This document shows, in pieces, positions 17,959-25,431 of a stretch of DNA of 64,000 nt. The DNA comes from Streptomyces sp. 1-11 (GTDB lineage: Bacteria > Actinomycetota > Actinomycetes > Streptomycetales > Streptomycetaceae), in contig NZ_BJTV01000004.1 in the NCBI RefSeq assembly GCF_007176755.1, forward strand, positions 186,001 to 250,000. Reading direction: 5' to 3'. The position numbers were made by a program, and so were the translations under genes. The first letter of the stretch is position 1. Each line of letters starts with the position of its first letter. The notes under the pieces were generated by a model that saw only the letters and a list, made by a program, of their open reading frames with translations, searched no databases and was not told the origin of the DNA.

Positions 17959-19632
17959 ATGCGGCTGCGCGCACTGCTGGACACCGATGCGCTGGGGCTG
18001 CGGCTGCTCGGCGGCGAGGACGAGCTGGACCGCTCCGTGCGCGGGGTCATGACCACCGACCTGCGCGATCCGAGCCGCTATCTGTCCGGTGGCGAGCTGG
18101 TGCTGACCGGCCTGGCCTGGCGCCGCGACGCCGGCGACTCCGAGCCCTTCGTGCGCATCCTGGTGCAGGCCGGGGTGGCGGCGCTGGCGGCCGGCGAGGC
18201 CGAGCTGGGCGATGTGCCGGACGACCTGGTGCTGGCCTGCGCGCGGCACCGGCTGCCGCTGTTCGCGGTGCACGAGTCGGTGGCGTTCGCGACGATCACC
18301 GAGCACGTGGTGCGGCAGGTCTCCGGGGAGCGGGCCGGCGATCTGGCGGCCGTGGTGGACCGGCACCGGCGGATGATGACCTCGGGCCCGGCGGGCGGCG
18401 GCCCCGACGTGGTCCTGGACCTGCTCGGCACCGACCTCGACCTGCGCGCCTGGGTGCTCTCCCCCACCGGCCGGCTGATCGCCGGCTCCAAGGTCGCGGG
18501 TCCGGCGCTGCCGGCCGGGACCTGCGCGCGGCTCGCCGCCGAGCACCTGGCCGCCGTCCGCACCGGCCGGCGCGGCCCGCACCGGGTGCCGCTGGACGGC
18601 ACCACCTACTCCCTCTTCCCCATCCGCTCCTCCGGGCGCTCCCCGCAGGCCGCCCGCGACTCCCGCGAGACGGTCCTGTCGGACTGGCTGCTGGCGGTGG
18701 AGGCGGACGCCGGGGACTGGCCGGAGGAGCGCCTCGACCTGCTGCAGGGCGTCACCCAGCTGATCGCCGTGGAACGCGACCGGCGGGACGCGGCGCGCAC
18801 CGTGCGCCGCCGGCTCGCGCAGGAGGTGCTGGAGCTGGTGCAGACCGGTGCGGCGCCCGCCGAGATAGCCGCGCGGCTGCGGGTGGCCGCGCCGGTGCTG
18901 CTGCCCGGGCTCGGGGCGGCCCCGCACTGGCAGGTGGTCGTGGCCCGGGTCGAGTGGGACGGCGCGGCGGTGGAGGGCGGCCCGGTCGCCCAGTCGCTGC
19001 TGGAGGAGGTCCTGGTGGACCCCCAGGCCACCGGCCCCGAGCCCTCGGACCGGATCGCCGTCGCCCACACCGGGGACGAGGCGATCGCCCTGGTGCCGCT
19101 CCCGGCGGTCTCCGCCGACCAGGACGGCTCCGAGACCGGGCTGCTCGCCGACGCGCTGCTGCAGGCCGTGCGGGAGCCGCTGACGGCGGGGCTGGCCGAC
19201 GACGGGCGGCTGACCCTCGGCGTCAGCGCCGCCGTGCACTCGGCGGAGGGGCTGCGCGGCGCGCTGGAGGAGGCCCGGCACGCCCGCCGGGTCGCCGCGG
19301 CCCGCCCCGGCCGGGTCTGCGCCGCCGGCCACCAGGAGCTGGCCTCGCACGTGCTGCTGCTGCCGTTCGTCCCGGACGACGTCCGCCGCGCCTTCACGGC
19401 ACGTCTGCTGGACCCGCTGACCGACTACGACCGCCGGCACCGCGCCGAGCTGATCCCGACCCTGGAGGCGTTCCTCGACTGCGACGGCTCCTGGACCCGC
19501 TGCGCCACCCGGCTCCACCTGCACGTCAACACGCTGCGCTACCGGGTCGGCCGGATCGAGCAGTTGACGGGACGGGACCTGTCGCGCCTCGAGGACAAGC
19601 TGGACTTCTTCCTGGCGCTGCGGATGAGCTGA
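17959..19632 (+). CDS. pucR: PucR family transcriptional regulator of purine catabolism
   Basis: The 557-aa protein has an N-terminal PucR domain (LRALLDTDALGLRLLGGEDE, SGGELVLTGLAW), a central CdaR/GGDEF-like region (residues about 300-440), and a C-terminal PucR helix-turn-helix (NTLRYRVGRIEQLTGRDLS, with FLDCDGSWTRCATRLHLHVN before it). The family binds DNA in response to purine degradation intermediates. ATG 17959 is chosen because it starts the conserved domain; the frame is open upstream. Divergence from xdhA strongly suggests it controls the xdh genes. Confidence 0.85.
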   Translation: MRLRALLDTDALGLRLLGGEDELDRSVRGVMTTDLRDPSRYLSGGELVLTGLAWRRDAGDSEPFVRILVQAGVAALAAGEAELGDVPDDLVLACARHRLPLFAVHESVAFATITEHVVRQVSGERAGDLAAVVDRHRRMMTSGPAGGGPDVVLDLLGTDLDLRAWVLSPTGRLIAGSKVAGPALPAGTCARLAAEHLAAVRTGRRGPHRVPLDGTTYSLFPIRSSGRSPQAARDSRETVLSDWLLAVEADAGDWPEERLDLLQGVTQLIAVERDRRDAARTVRRRLAQEVLELVQTGAAPAEIAARLRVAAPVLLPGLGAAPHWQVVVARVEWDGAAVEGGPVAQSLLEEVLVDPQATGPEPSDRIAVAHTGDEAIALVPLPAVSADQDGSETGLLADALLQAVREPLTAGLADDGRLTLGVSAAVHSAEGLRGALEEARHARRVAAARPGRVCAAGHQELASHVLLLPFVPDDVRRAFTARLLDPLTDYDRRHRAELIPTLEAFLDCDGSWTRCATRLHLHVNTLRYRVGRIEQLTGRDLSRLEDKLDFFLALRMS

Positions 19633-19714
19633 GACGACGCGGGCACGGCGCGGCCGGATCCGGGTCACGCCGAGGTCCCCCGACTTTGTGAATTCTTTCA
19701 CCCATCCCCTTGGC

Positions 19715-19736
19715 CCAGCACCATGATTGGTGCTGG
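19715..19736. promoter_or_regulatory. 9-bp perfect dyad, possible operator
   Basis: CCAGCACCA at 19715-19723 and TGGTGCTGG at 19728-19736 form a perfect dyad around TGAT. It sits 49 nt upstream of the TPR gene start, where a repressor or activator could act. It could also form a small RNA hairpin. The regulator is unknown. Confidence 0.45.
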
Positions 19737-19784
19737 AATGCCGCCACCACTCAACAGCTCGACGGCGTGCTCGGGGAGGGCAAC

Positions 19785-20567
19785 GTGGCGCATTCCGCCA
19801 TGTCTGGTAACGGAACGACCGCCGGTGACGATCCGCTCCAGACCGCGGTATGGCGGTTGCGCTCGCGGGCCTGCTGGGCCGACGCGGCGGCCCTGCTGCC
19901 GGCGGACACCCCGGCCGCGACCCTGCAGCGGGCGGCGCTGCTGGTCGAACGGTGCCTGTACACGGAGCGGGGCTGGGCCGAGGCGGAGGACGCGCTGCGC
20001 ACCGCGGAGGCGCAGGCGCACACCGACGAGGAGCGTGGGGCGGCCGCCTGCGAACGCGGCCAACTCGCCTACGCGGCCACGCTGCACGGCGTACGGGACC
20101 GGGCGGACGAGGCCCGGGCCGCGCTGGGACGGGCGGCGGCGCTGATCCCGCCGGGGGCCGTGGGACGGGCGGTGCTGGACTTCCGGCGGGGGCTGCTGGC
20201 GGAGAACCTGGCCCGGTCCCCGCAGGCGGCGCGGGCGGCCTACCGCCGCGCCCACGCGGGCGCCACGGCGCACGCCGATCCGCTGCTGCTGTCCTTCACC
20301 TGGCGCCACCTCGCCGGACTGGCGCTGCGCGACGGGGAGTTGGCGGAGGCCCGGCACGGCTTCGCCGAGTCGCTGCGGATCCGCGAGGAACTGGGCTACC
20401 TCGTGGGCACGGCCCCCGCGCTGGCCTCCCTGGCGGACGCGGAGTCGGAGCCGGAGGCCTCACGGCTGCGGGAGGAGGCCCGGCGGCTGTTCCGGCTGCT
20501 GGGCGGCGTCCCGACCTGGCTGGCCCGCCAGTTGGCGCCGCCGGCGCCGGGTGCCGCGACGGCCTGA
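19785..20567 (+). CDS. TPR-like helical protein of unknown function
   Basis: GTG 19785 is preferred because GGGGAGGG lies five bases upstream. The 260-aa product is almost all alpha-helical and Ala/Arg/Glu-rich, with tandem helix pairs resembling tetratricopeptide repeats (LYTERGWAEAEDALRTAEAQ; LRDGELAEARHGFAESLRIRE). No catalytic motif, TM or signal is seen. It is probably a cytoplasmic scaffold or a sensor fragment like those of LuxR/SARP regulators, but no DNA-binding domain is present. Confidence 0.65.
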   Translation: MAHSAMSGNGTTAGDDPLQTAVWRLRSRACWADAAALLPADTPAATLQRAALLVERCLYTERGWAEAEDALRTAEAQAHTDEERGAAACERGQLAYAATLHGVRDRADEARAALGRAAALIPPGAVGRAVLDFRRGLLAENLARSPQAARAAYRRAHAGATAHADPLLLSFTWRHLAGLALRDGELAEARHGFAESLRIREELGYLVGTAPALASLADAESEPEASRLREEARRLFRLLGGVPTWLARQLAPPAPGAATA

Positions 20568-20638
20568 GGGCGGTCTCAGAGCGGGCTGAGAGGTTGCTGT
20601 GCCAGTGTGGCGCGCCCCGACCCCCTCAGGAGTGCTCG

Positions 20639-21160
20639 ATGAGTCTGCTCAACGGCCTGCCGGCCCATGTGCTGCTGGTCCACATAGTCGTCGTGCTGAT
20701 ACCGCTGACCGCGCTGGCCCTGGTGGCCGGCGCGGTCTGGCCGCGGGCCGCCCGGCGGCTCGGCGTGCTGCTGCCCTCGCTCGCCCTCGTCGCCCTGGTC
20801 AGCGTGCCGCTGACCACCCAGGCCGGTGAGTGGCTGGAGCGGCACGTCGACGACGACGTGCTGGTGCGGCGGCACACCGAGCTGGGCGACGGGCTGCTGC
20901 CGTGGGCGCTCGGCCTGTTCGTGCTGGCCGCGGTCGTGTGGTGGTCGGCCCGCGGCCCGCGGCAGCAGGACGCGGACGGCGGCCCGGCGCGGGCCGCCCG
21001 GCTGACCGCGCTGCCGGTGCGGATCGTGGTCTCGGTGCTGTCCCTGGCGGTGGCGGCCGGAGCCGTGGTGGACGTGTACCGCATCGGCGACTCCGGCGCG
21101 AAGGCCGCCTGGCACGACGCCTACTCCAAGAGCGCGCACAGCGAGCGGGACGGTTCCTGA
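20639..21160 (+). CDS. Four-TM membrane protein, DUF2231-like
   Basis: The 173-aa product begins MSLLNGLPAHVLLVHIVVV with CAGGAG as RBS. Four hydrophobic segments are evident, with the conserved N-terminal pattern LPAHVLLVH and a polar loop EWLERHVDDDVLVRRHTELGD between TM2 and TM3. This pattern matches DUF2231-type membrane proteins, whose function is unknown. The C-terminus is hydrophilic. It follows the TPR gene by 71 nt in the same direction. Confidence 0.7.
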   Translation: MSLLNGLPAHVLLVHIVVVLIPLTALALVAGAVWPRAARRLGVLLPSLALVALVSVPLTTQAGEWLERHVDDDVLVRRHTELGDGLLPWALGLFVLAAVVWWSARGPRQQDADGGPARAARLTALPVRIVVSVLSLAVAAGAVVDVYRIGDSGAKAAWHDAYSKSAHSERDGS

Positions 21161-21178
21161 CCCACACCCCCGGCCGGA

Positions 21179-21432
21179 GCGGCACGACCCGCTCCGGCCA
21201 GGCGGTACGACCTCGCTCCGGGCCCGGCGGGAGGCGGTACGACCCGGCGGGCGGTACGCCCCGGCCACGACGCGAGGCTGGGCGGTACGACGCGCCACGA
21301 CGCGGGGCGGCATGACCCGACCCGGCCATGGCGGGAGGCGGTACGACCCGCCCCGGCCATGACGCCGGGCGGCACGATCCGGCCCAGCCACCACGCCGGG
21401 GCGGCACGACCGCGACCCGGCCACGGCCGGGC
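21179..21432. repeat. Array of nine degenerate repeats, about 31 bp each
   Basis: Units beginning GCGG(T/C)A(C/T)GA start at 21179, 21202, 21234, 21251, 21282, 21307, 21338, 21369 and 21401. Most are 31-32 bp; four are shortened to 17-25 bp. The core is GCGGTACGACCC followed by CCGGCCA(T/C)G. The array fills almost all of the 276 nt between the convergent DUF2231-like and GntR genes. No spacers or CRISPR-like regularity are present. Confidence 0.8.
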
Positions 21433-21436
21433 GCCC

Positions 21437-22219
21437 TCAGGCGGCGCCTGCGAAGTGGTCGCCGACCAGGTTGCGGACCACGTCGAGGTCGTGGGCGATC
21501 AGCGCGTCCAGCAGAGCGGTGTGCTCGGCGGCGTCGGCCACCAGGTCGGTGCTGCGGTGCCGGGCCGGGGCGCCGGCCAGGGGCCACTGGGAGCGCCGGT
21601 GGACGTCCTCCGCCATCCGGACCAGTTGCGCGTTGCCCGCGAGCGACAGCACCGCCCCGTGGAAGGCGCGGTCGGTCTCCGCGTAGGCGGCCGGGCAGCC
21701 GGAGGACGCGGCGCGCACCGTGTCCTCGGCCAGCGGCCGCAGCTCGGCCCAGCGCTCGGCGGGCACCGTACGGGCCAGCCGCAGCACCACCGGCACCTCC
21801 AGCAGCGCCCGCACCTCGGCCAGCTCGGCCAGCTCCCGCGCGCCCCGCCGCACGACCCGGAAGCCGCGGTTGGGCACCACCTCGACGGCGCCCTCCAGGG
21901 TGAGCTGCTGCATGGCCTCGCGCACCGGTGTCGCCGACACCCCGAAGCGCTCGCCGAGGGCCGGCGCCGAGTAGACCTCGCCCGGTGTCAGCTCGCCCGC
22001 CACCAGGGCCGTCCGCAGCGCGTCGAGGATCTGCCCGCGCACCGAGGAGCGACGCACGGCGGCCCTGGGCCGCGGGAGCGGATGCTCCCCGTGGGTGTGC
22101 TCGCCCCGCGCCCCGGGCGGGCCGGCGTCCGGCCGGGCGGCCGGCTCGGCGGCGTGCTGCCGCGCCGGGGCCCGGGACTGGCCGAAGGGGTCGGCGGAGC
22201 CCTGCGCACCCTGCTCCAC
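21437..22219 (-). CDS. GntR family (FadR/FCD) transcriptional regulator
   Basis: The 260-aa product starts at GTG 22219 with GGAGGAGG upstream. An unusually long, disordered N-terminus of about 55 residues precedes the winged HTH (VRGQILDALRTALVAGELTPGE, GVSATPVREAMQQLTLEGAV). A C-terminal all-helical FCD domain follows (ALLEVPVVLRLA, ETDRAFHGAVLSLAGN, EHTALLDALIAHD), with His residues at usual metal-ligand positions. The family senses small carboxylates. No target operon is adjacent; the divergent gene is iron-related. Confidence 0.85.
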   Translation of the reverse strand: MEQGAQGSADPFGQSRAPARQHAAEPAARPDAGPPGARGEHTHGEHPLPRPRAAVRRSSVRGQILDALRTALVAGELTPGEVYSAPALGERFGVSATPVREAMQQLTLEGAVEVVPNRGFRVVRRGARELAELAEVRALLEVPVVLRLARTVPAERWAELRPLAEDTVRAASSGCPAAYAETDRAFHGAVLSLAGNAQLVRMAEDVHRRSQWPLAGAPARHRSTDLVADAAEHTALLDALIAHDLDVVRNLVGDHFAGAA

Positions 22220-22329
22220 GGGGCCTCCTCCGGCTTGTCGGCACTTGGGGTCATTAACGGCGGGTCGTCACTTGTCCGTCAAGCACCATAGGCGCACGGG
22301 ACGGCTCTTCAAATTCCCTGGAGAATGGA

Positions 22330-22348
22330 TAAGGTTAGGCTTACCTTT
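22330..22348. promoter_or_regulatory. Iron box (DmdR1/IdeR operator)
   Basis: The 19 bases TAAGGTTAGGCTTACCTTT match the actinobacterial iron-box consensus TTAGGTTAGGCTAACCTAA at 15 of 19 positions, including the whole TTAGGC core. It lies 37 nt upstream of the FhuF-like ATG. Iron-loaded DmdR1/IdeR should repress the gene from here. Confidence 0.85.
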
Positions 22349-22384
22349 GCAGCCGTCCCGCGATCAAGGTCCGGTGATCCCGTC

Positions 22385-23224
22385 ATGCCCGCTACGGCCA
22401 CGCCGTTCACCGCCGCGTACACCCGCCTCAGCGCGGCCTACCCGGGGCTGACGGTCACCGAGCCGGGCCCGGCGCGGGAACTGCCCGAGGGCGGCGGCTG
22501 GATCGGCGCCGCCCGGCTCGCCGAGGGCGGGGAGCGGCTCGACGCCTTCCTCGCCTGGGACGAGGCCCAGGTGCTGCGCGACTACGGCCGGCAGGCCCGC
22601 CCGGATGTCGTCGCGAGCTTCGGCCTGCACCGCTACGCCTGGCCGGCCTGCCTGCTGATCACCGTCCCCTGGTTCCTGCACCGCCGGGTGCCCCGGCTGC
22701 CCGTGTCGCGGGTCGCCTACGACCGCGCCGCCGGCCGTATGGCCGTCCGCCCCGTCTCCTTCGCCTGCCTGCCGGACGACCCGGCGGCCGCGCTGCCCGG
22801 CGCGGTCGTCGTGCCGGACGAGGAGGCGCTGCGGGCCGAGGTGCGCGCGGCCGTCGCCGAGCACCTGGAACCGGTGCTCGCCGCCTTCGGGCCGCGGATG
22901 CGGCGGCGCGGGCGGGCACTGTGGGGCATGGCGACCGACGAGGTCGTGGAAGGACTCTGGTACGTCGCCCACCTGTTCGGCGCCGAGGAGGCGCGGCGGG
23001 CCGTGCGGGAACTCGAACTGCTGCTGCCCGGGGCGACGCGGCCGTACGCCGGCTCGGCGGCGTTCCGGGTGCTGGCCGGCCCGGACGGCGAGCCGCTGGC
23101 CACCCGGGACCGGGCGAGCTGCTGCATGTTCTACACCGTGCGCCCGGAGGACACCTGCGCCACCTGCCCGCGCACCTGCGACGGCGACCGGATCGCCAAA
23201 CTCGCCGCCGCCGCGGTCGCCTGA
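22385..23224 (+). CDS. FhuF-like siderophore-iron reductase (2Fe-2S)
   Basis: The 279-aa product ends with the FhuF-type cluster motif: two adjacent cysteines, ten residues, then CxxC (SCCMFYTVRPEDTCATC). FhuF proteins reduce ferric siderophores to release iron in the cytoplasm. The central part has LHRYAWPACLLITVPWFLHRR, as in FhuF-like ferric reductases. ATG 22385 (MPATATPF) is chosen because an in-frame ATG at 22325 would start upstream of and read through the iron box. Iron-starvation induction is inferred from that operator. Confidence 0.88.
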   Translation: MPATATPFTAAYTRLSAAYPGLTVTEPGPARELPEGGGWIGAARLAEGGERLDAFLAWDEAQVLRDYGRQARPDVVASFGLHRYAWPACLLITVPWFLHRRVPRLPVSRVAYDRAAGRMAVRPVSFACLPDDPAAALPGAVVVPDEEALRAEVRAAVAEHLEPVLAAFGPRMRRRGRALWGMATDEVVEGLWYVAHLFGAEEARRAVRELELLLPGATRPYAGSAAFRVLAGPDGEPLATRDRASCCMFYTVRPEDTCATCPRTCDGDRIAKLAAAAVA

Positions 23225-23526
23225 GACACCCTCAGGTGCACGGGACGCCCGCGCGTCCCTTAAGATCATCACGATCGGACCACCCGCCGCGGACAGGCAA
23301 TTCACAACTCCCCCTCCCGCACCGGGAACTTTCCGGGGAACCATCCGTACGGGTAGTCTTGTTCGAACTCAACTCCCGCCCCTCATGCGGCAGTTCGAGC
23401 AGAACGTCGCCCTGGGCATTCCCTTGCACCTCCTTGGCGGCCTCTTGCCCCGAAACCCCCTGAGGGCCGTCCGGAGTGGGCCACCATGGCGGGCGTCACG
23501 CCCTATCCCAATGCAAGGGACCCCTG
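23225..23526. other. Intergenic region upstream of the DUF2637 gene
   Basis: These 302 nt hold no convincing gene. A repeated GTTCGA (GTTCGAACTC at 23361-23370 and CAGTTCGAGC near 23391) stands out but matches no operator I know. The promoter of the following gene should be here. Confidence 0.35.
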
Positions 23527-24564
23527 ATGAGACTGACCGACATATCGCTGAACTGGTTGCTTCCGGGCGCCGTACTGCTCCTGGGCGTGCTGGCGGCGGT
23601 GGCGGTGCTCGCGCGCGGCAAGCGCTCCTCCGGGGAGAACGCGAGTGCGGACGACTCCTGGGAGCGCAGCGAGGAGCGCCGCAGGCGCAAGGAGGCCATC
23701 TACGGCACGGCCTCCTACGTGCTGCTGTTCTGCTGTGCGGCGGTCGCGGCCGCGCTCTCCTTCCACGGCCTGGTCGGCTTCGGTGAGCAGAACCTCGGGC
23801 TGACCGACGGCTGGCAGTACCTGGTGCCCTTCGGTCTGGACGGCGCGGCGATGTTCTGCTCCGTCCTCGCGGTGCGCGAGGCCAGCCACGGCGACGCCGC
23901 CCTCGGCTCCCGGATACTGGTCTGGATGTTCGCCGCAGCGGCGGCCTGGTTCAACTGGGTGCACGCGCCCCGCGGCATCGGTCACGCGGGCGCCCCGCAG
24001 TTCTTCTCGGGCATGTCCCTGTCGGCGGCCGTGCTGTTCGACCGCGCGCTGAAGCAGACCCGCCGGGCCGCGCTGCGCGAGCAGGGCCTGGTGCCCCGCC
24101 CGCTGCCCCAGATCCGCATCGTCCGCTGGCTGCGGGCCCCGCGCGAGACCTTCAAGGCGTGGTCCCTCATGCTCCTGGAGGGCGTGCGCAGCCTGGACGA
24201 GGCGGTCGAGGAGGTGCGCGACGACAAGCGGCAGAAGGACGAGACGCGCCGGCGCCGGCGTGACCAGCAGCGGGTGGAGCGCGCCCAGCTGCGTGCCATC
24301 AGCCGGGGTCACCGCGGCTTCGGCGGCCGCGGCGGCCGGCAGGTCGAGGTGCAGGCCATGGAGCGCGGCCCCGCTGCGTCGACCGCGGAGCCTGCCATAT
24401 CGGCGCCGGAACTGCCCGTAAGCTCACGTCCGTCCCTTCAGCCGGTCCGCAAGGGCACTGAGGCGGTCACCGTCGACCTCACCGCGGAGGACGACACGAT
24501 GGCCCTGCCGCGCCTGGACTCCCTGGAGCGCAAGCTGAAGGACCTGGAGCAGCAGTTCGGCTAG
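23527..24564 (+). CDS. DUF2637 membrane protein
   Basis: The 345-aa product starts at ATG 23527 (MRLTDISLNW). TM1 is at about residues 10-28, followed by a charged loop, and four further hydrophobic segments span about 58-180 (SYVLLFCCAAVAAALSF, VPFGLDGAAMFCSVLAV, ILVWMFAAAAAWFNWVH). This is the DUF2637 pattern, related to spread proteins of actinobacterial conjugative plasmids but also found on chromosomes. The C-terminal 150 residues are cytoplasmic, very basic (RRRRRDQQRVERAQLRA), and end in a short coiled coil (LDSLERKLKDLEQQF). Function is unknown. Confidence 0.8.
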   Translation: MRLTDISLNWLLPGAVLLLGVLAAVAVLARGKRSSGENASADDSWERSEERRRRKEAIYGTASYVLLFCCAAVAAALSFHGLVGFGEQNLGLTDGWQYLVPFGLDGAAMFCSVLAVREASHGDAALGSRILVWMFAAAAAWFNWVHAPRGIGHAGAPQFFSGMSLSAAVLFDRALKQTRRAALREQGLVPRPLPQIRIVRWLRAPRETFKAWSLMLLEGVRSLDEAVEEVRDDKRQKDETRRRRRDQQRVERAQLRAISRGHRGFGGRGGRQVEVQAMERGPAASTAEPAISAPELPVSSRPSLQPVRKGTEAVTVDLTAEDDTMALPRLDSLERKLKDLEQQFG

Positions 24565-24591
24565 GTCCTGGGGCGGGACCCGGACTCATCT

Positions 24592-24631
24592 CGGGACGGG
24601 GGCGTGACCGCGTGGTCACGCCCCCGTCCCG
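24592..24631. terminator. Bidirectional hairpin terminator between convergent genes
   Basis: Arms 24592-24609 and 24614-24631 are a perfect 18-bp inverted repeat with a four-base loop (GCGT). It lies between two convergent stop codons, 27 nt and 19 nt away. There is no U-tract, as is common for Streptomyces terminators. Confidence 0.85.
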
Positions 24632-24650
24632 CGTCCGTCTCCGGGCCGCC

Positions 24651-25133
24651 TCAGGCCGCCTCCGCGCCGAGTTCGAACCAGACCGACTTGCCCAGGCCGT
24701 GCGGCAGCACGCCCCAGGAGTCAGCCAGGGAGTCCACCAGGACCAGGCCGCGGCCGTTGGTGTCCTCACCGGTGTCCGGTGTGCGCTGCTGTGGTCTGCG
24801 GGCCACGAAGTCCCGTACCTCCACGCGCAGTCCGCCCGCCGAGACGACGGCGGTCAGGACCGCGTCGCGGTCGGTGTGCACGAGCGCGTTGGTGACGAGT
24901 TCGCTGGTGAGCAGTTCGGCTATCTCCGAGCGGCCCGGCCTTCCCCAGTGCCGCAGCAGTTCGCGCAGTTCCCGGCGCGCCTCGGGCACCGCCCTGAGGT
25001 CCGCCCGCCCCAGCCGGCGCCTGAGCCGCTGCTGGCGCCAGTCGTGTTCCGTGATGGTGCCGGTCTCTTCCCCCGCTTGAGCCGAGGAGGCCCCTATGGT
25101 CACGGGACCGCCCCCTCGCGCCTGCCTCTTCAT
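24651..25133 (-). CDS. RsbW-like ATP-binding protein (GHKL anti-sigma factor/kinase fold)
   Basis: The product is about 160 aa. The HATPase N-box is SELVTNALVHTD, the first G-box is VEVRDFV and the second is GRGLVLVDSLADSWGV. The family binds ATP and often acts as an anti-sigma or anti-anti-sigma kinase. ATG 25133 (MKRQARGG) is given, but GTG 25103 (VTIGASS) has a better RBS (GAGGGGG) and may be the true start. No partner sigma or antagonist gene is adjacent; the DUF2637 gene is convergent. Confidence 0.82.
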   Translation of the reverse strand: MKRQARGGGPVTIGASSAQAGEETGTITEHDWRQQRLRRRLGRADLRAVPEARRELRELLRHWGRPGRSEIAELLTSELVTNALVHTDRDAVLTAVVSAGGLRVEVRDFVARRPQQRTPDTGEDTNGRGLVLVDSLADSWGVLPHGLGKSVWFELGAEAA

Positions 25134-25431
25134 GACCCCCGCCCGCACGTTTCCGGCCCTGCCCCTCCTGGTCGAACACGTTCACGGGGATCCATTCCCA
25201 AAGCGCATCCGGCCAGTCCTGGAGTCCCGCCGACCGCCGGGTGTTCGGCCACGGCCGCCCGCCGCTCGCGCCCCGCCCCGGACGCCTCCGCGCCCGCGCC
25301 CGGCCGGGCGGGACCGCCGTGGCGTGCCACGGGGGCCCCAGGACGGACGGATCGGGACGTGTGGCACCGCCGGGCGGTCCGCCGTCACGGGCGGTGAAAG
25401 TGGCCGGAAAGCACCGATGCGGGACGCTGTC
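25134..25431. other. Intergenic region, no gene seen
   Basis: These 298 nt lie between poxB (ending at 25432, minus) and the ATPase gene. They should hold the ATPase promoter and the poxB terminator. Short open frames exist but have no RBS and biased composition, so none is called. Confidence 0.4.

Noticed and set aside
21179..21432. Possible CRISPR array
   Set aside because: Units are degenerate and of uneven length with no unique spacers, and no cas genes are present.
22325..22384. Earlier ATG for the FhuF-like protein
   Set aside because: It lies just upstream of the iron box and would make the operator part of the coding region; ATG 22385 starts cleanly after it.
23361..23400. SOS (LexA) box upstream of the DUF2637 gene
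   Set aside because: GTTCGAAC is present but lacks the GAAC-N4-GTTC geometry of the actinobacterial LexA site.
25130..25330. 66-aa minus-strand ORF in the poxB-ATPase gap
   Set aside because: No RBS, Ala/Gly/Arg-rich composition, and it overlaps the probable promoter of the ATPase gene.
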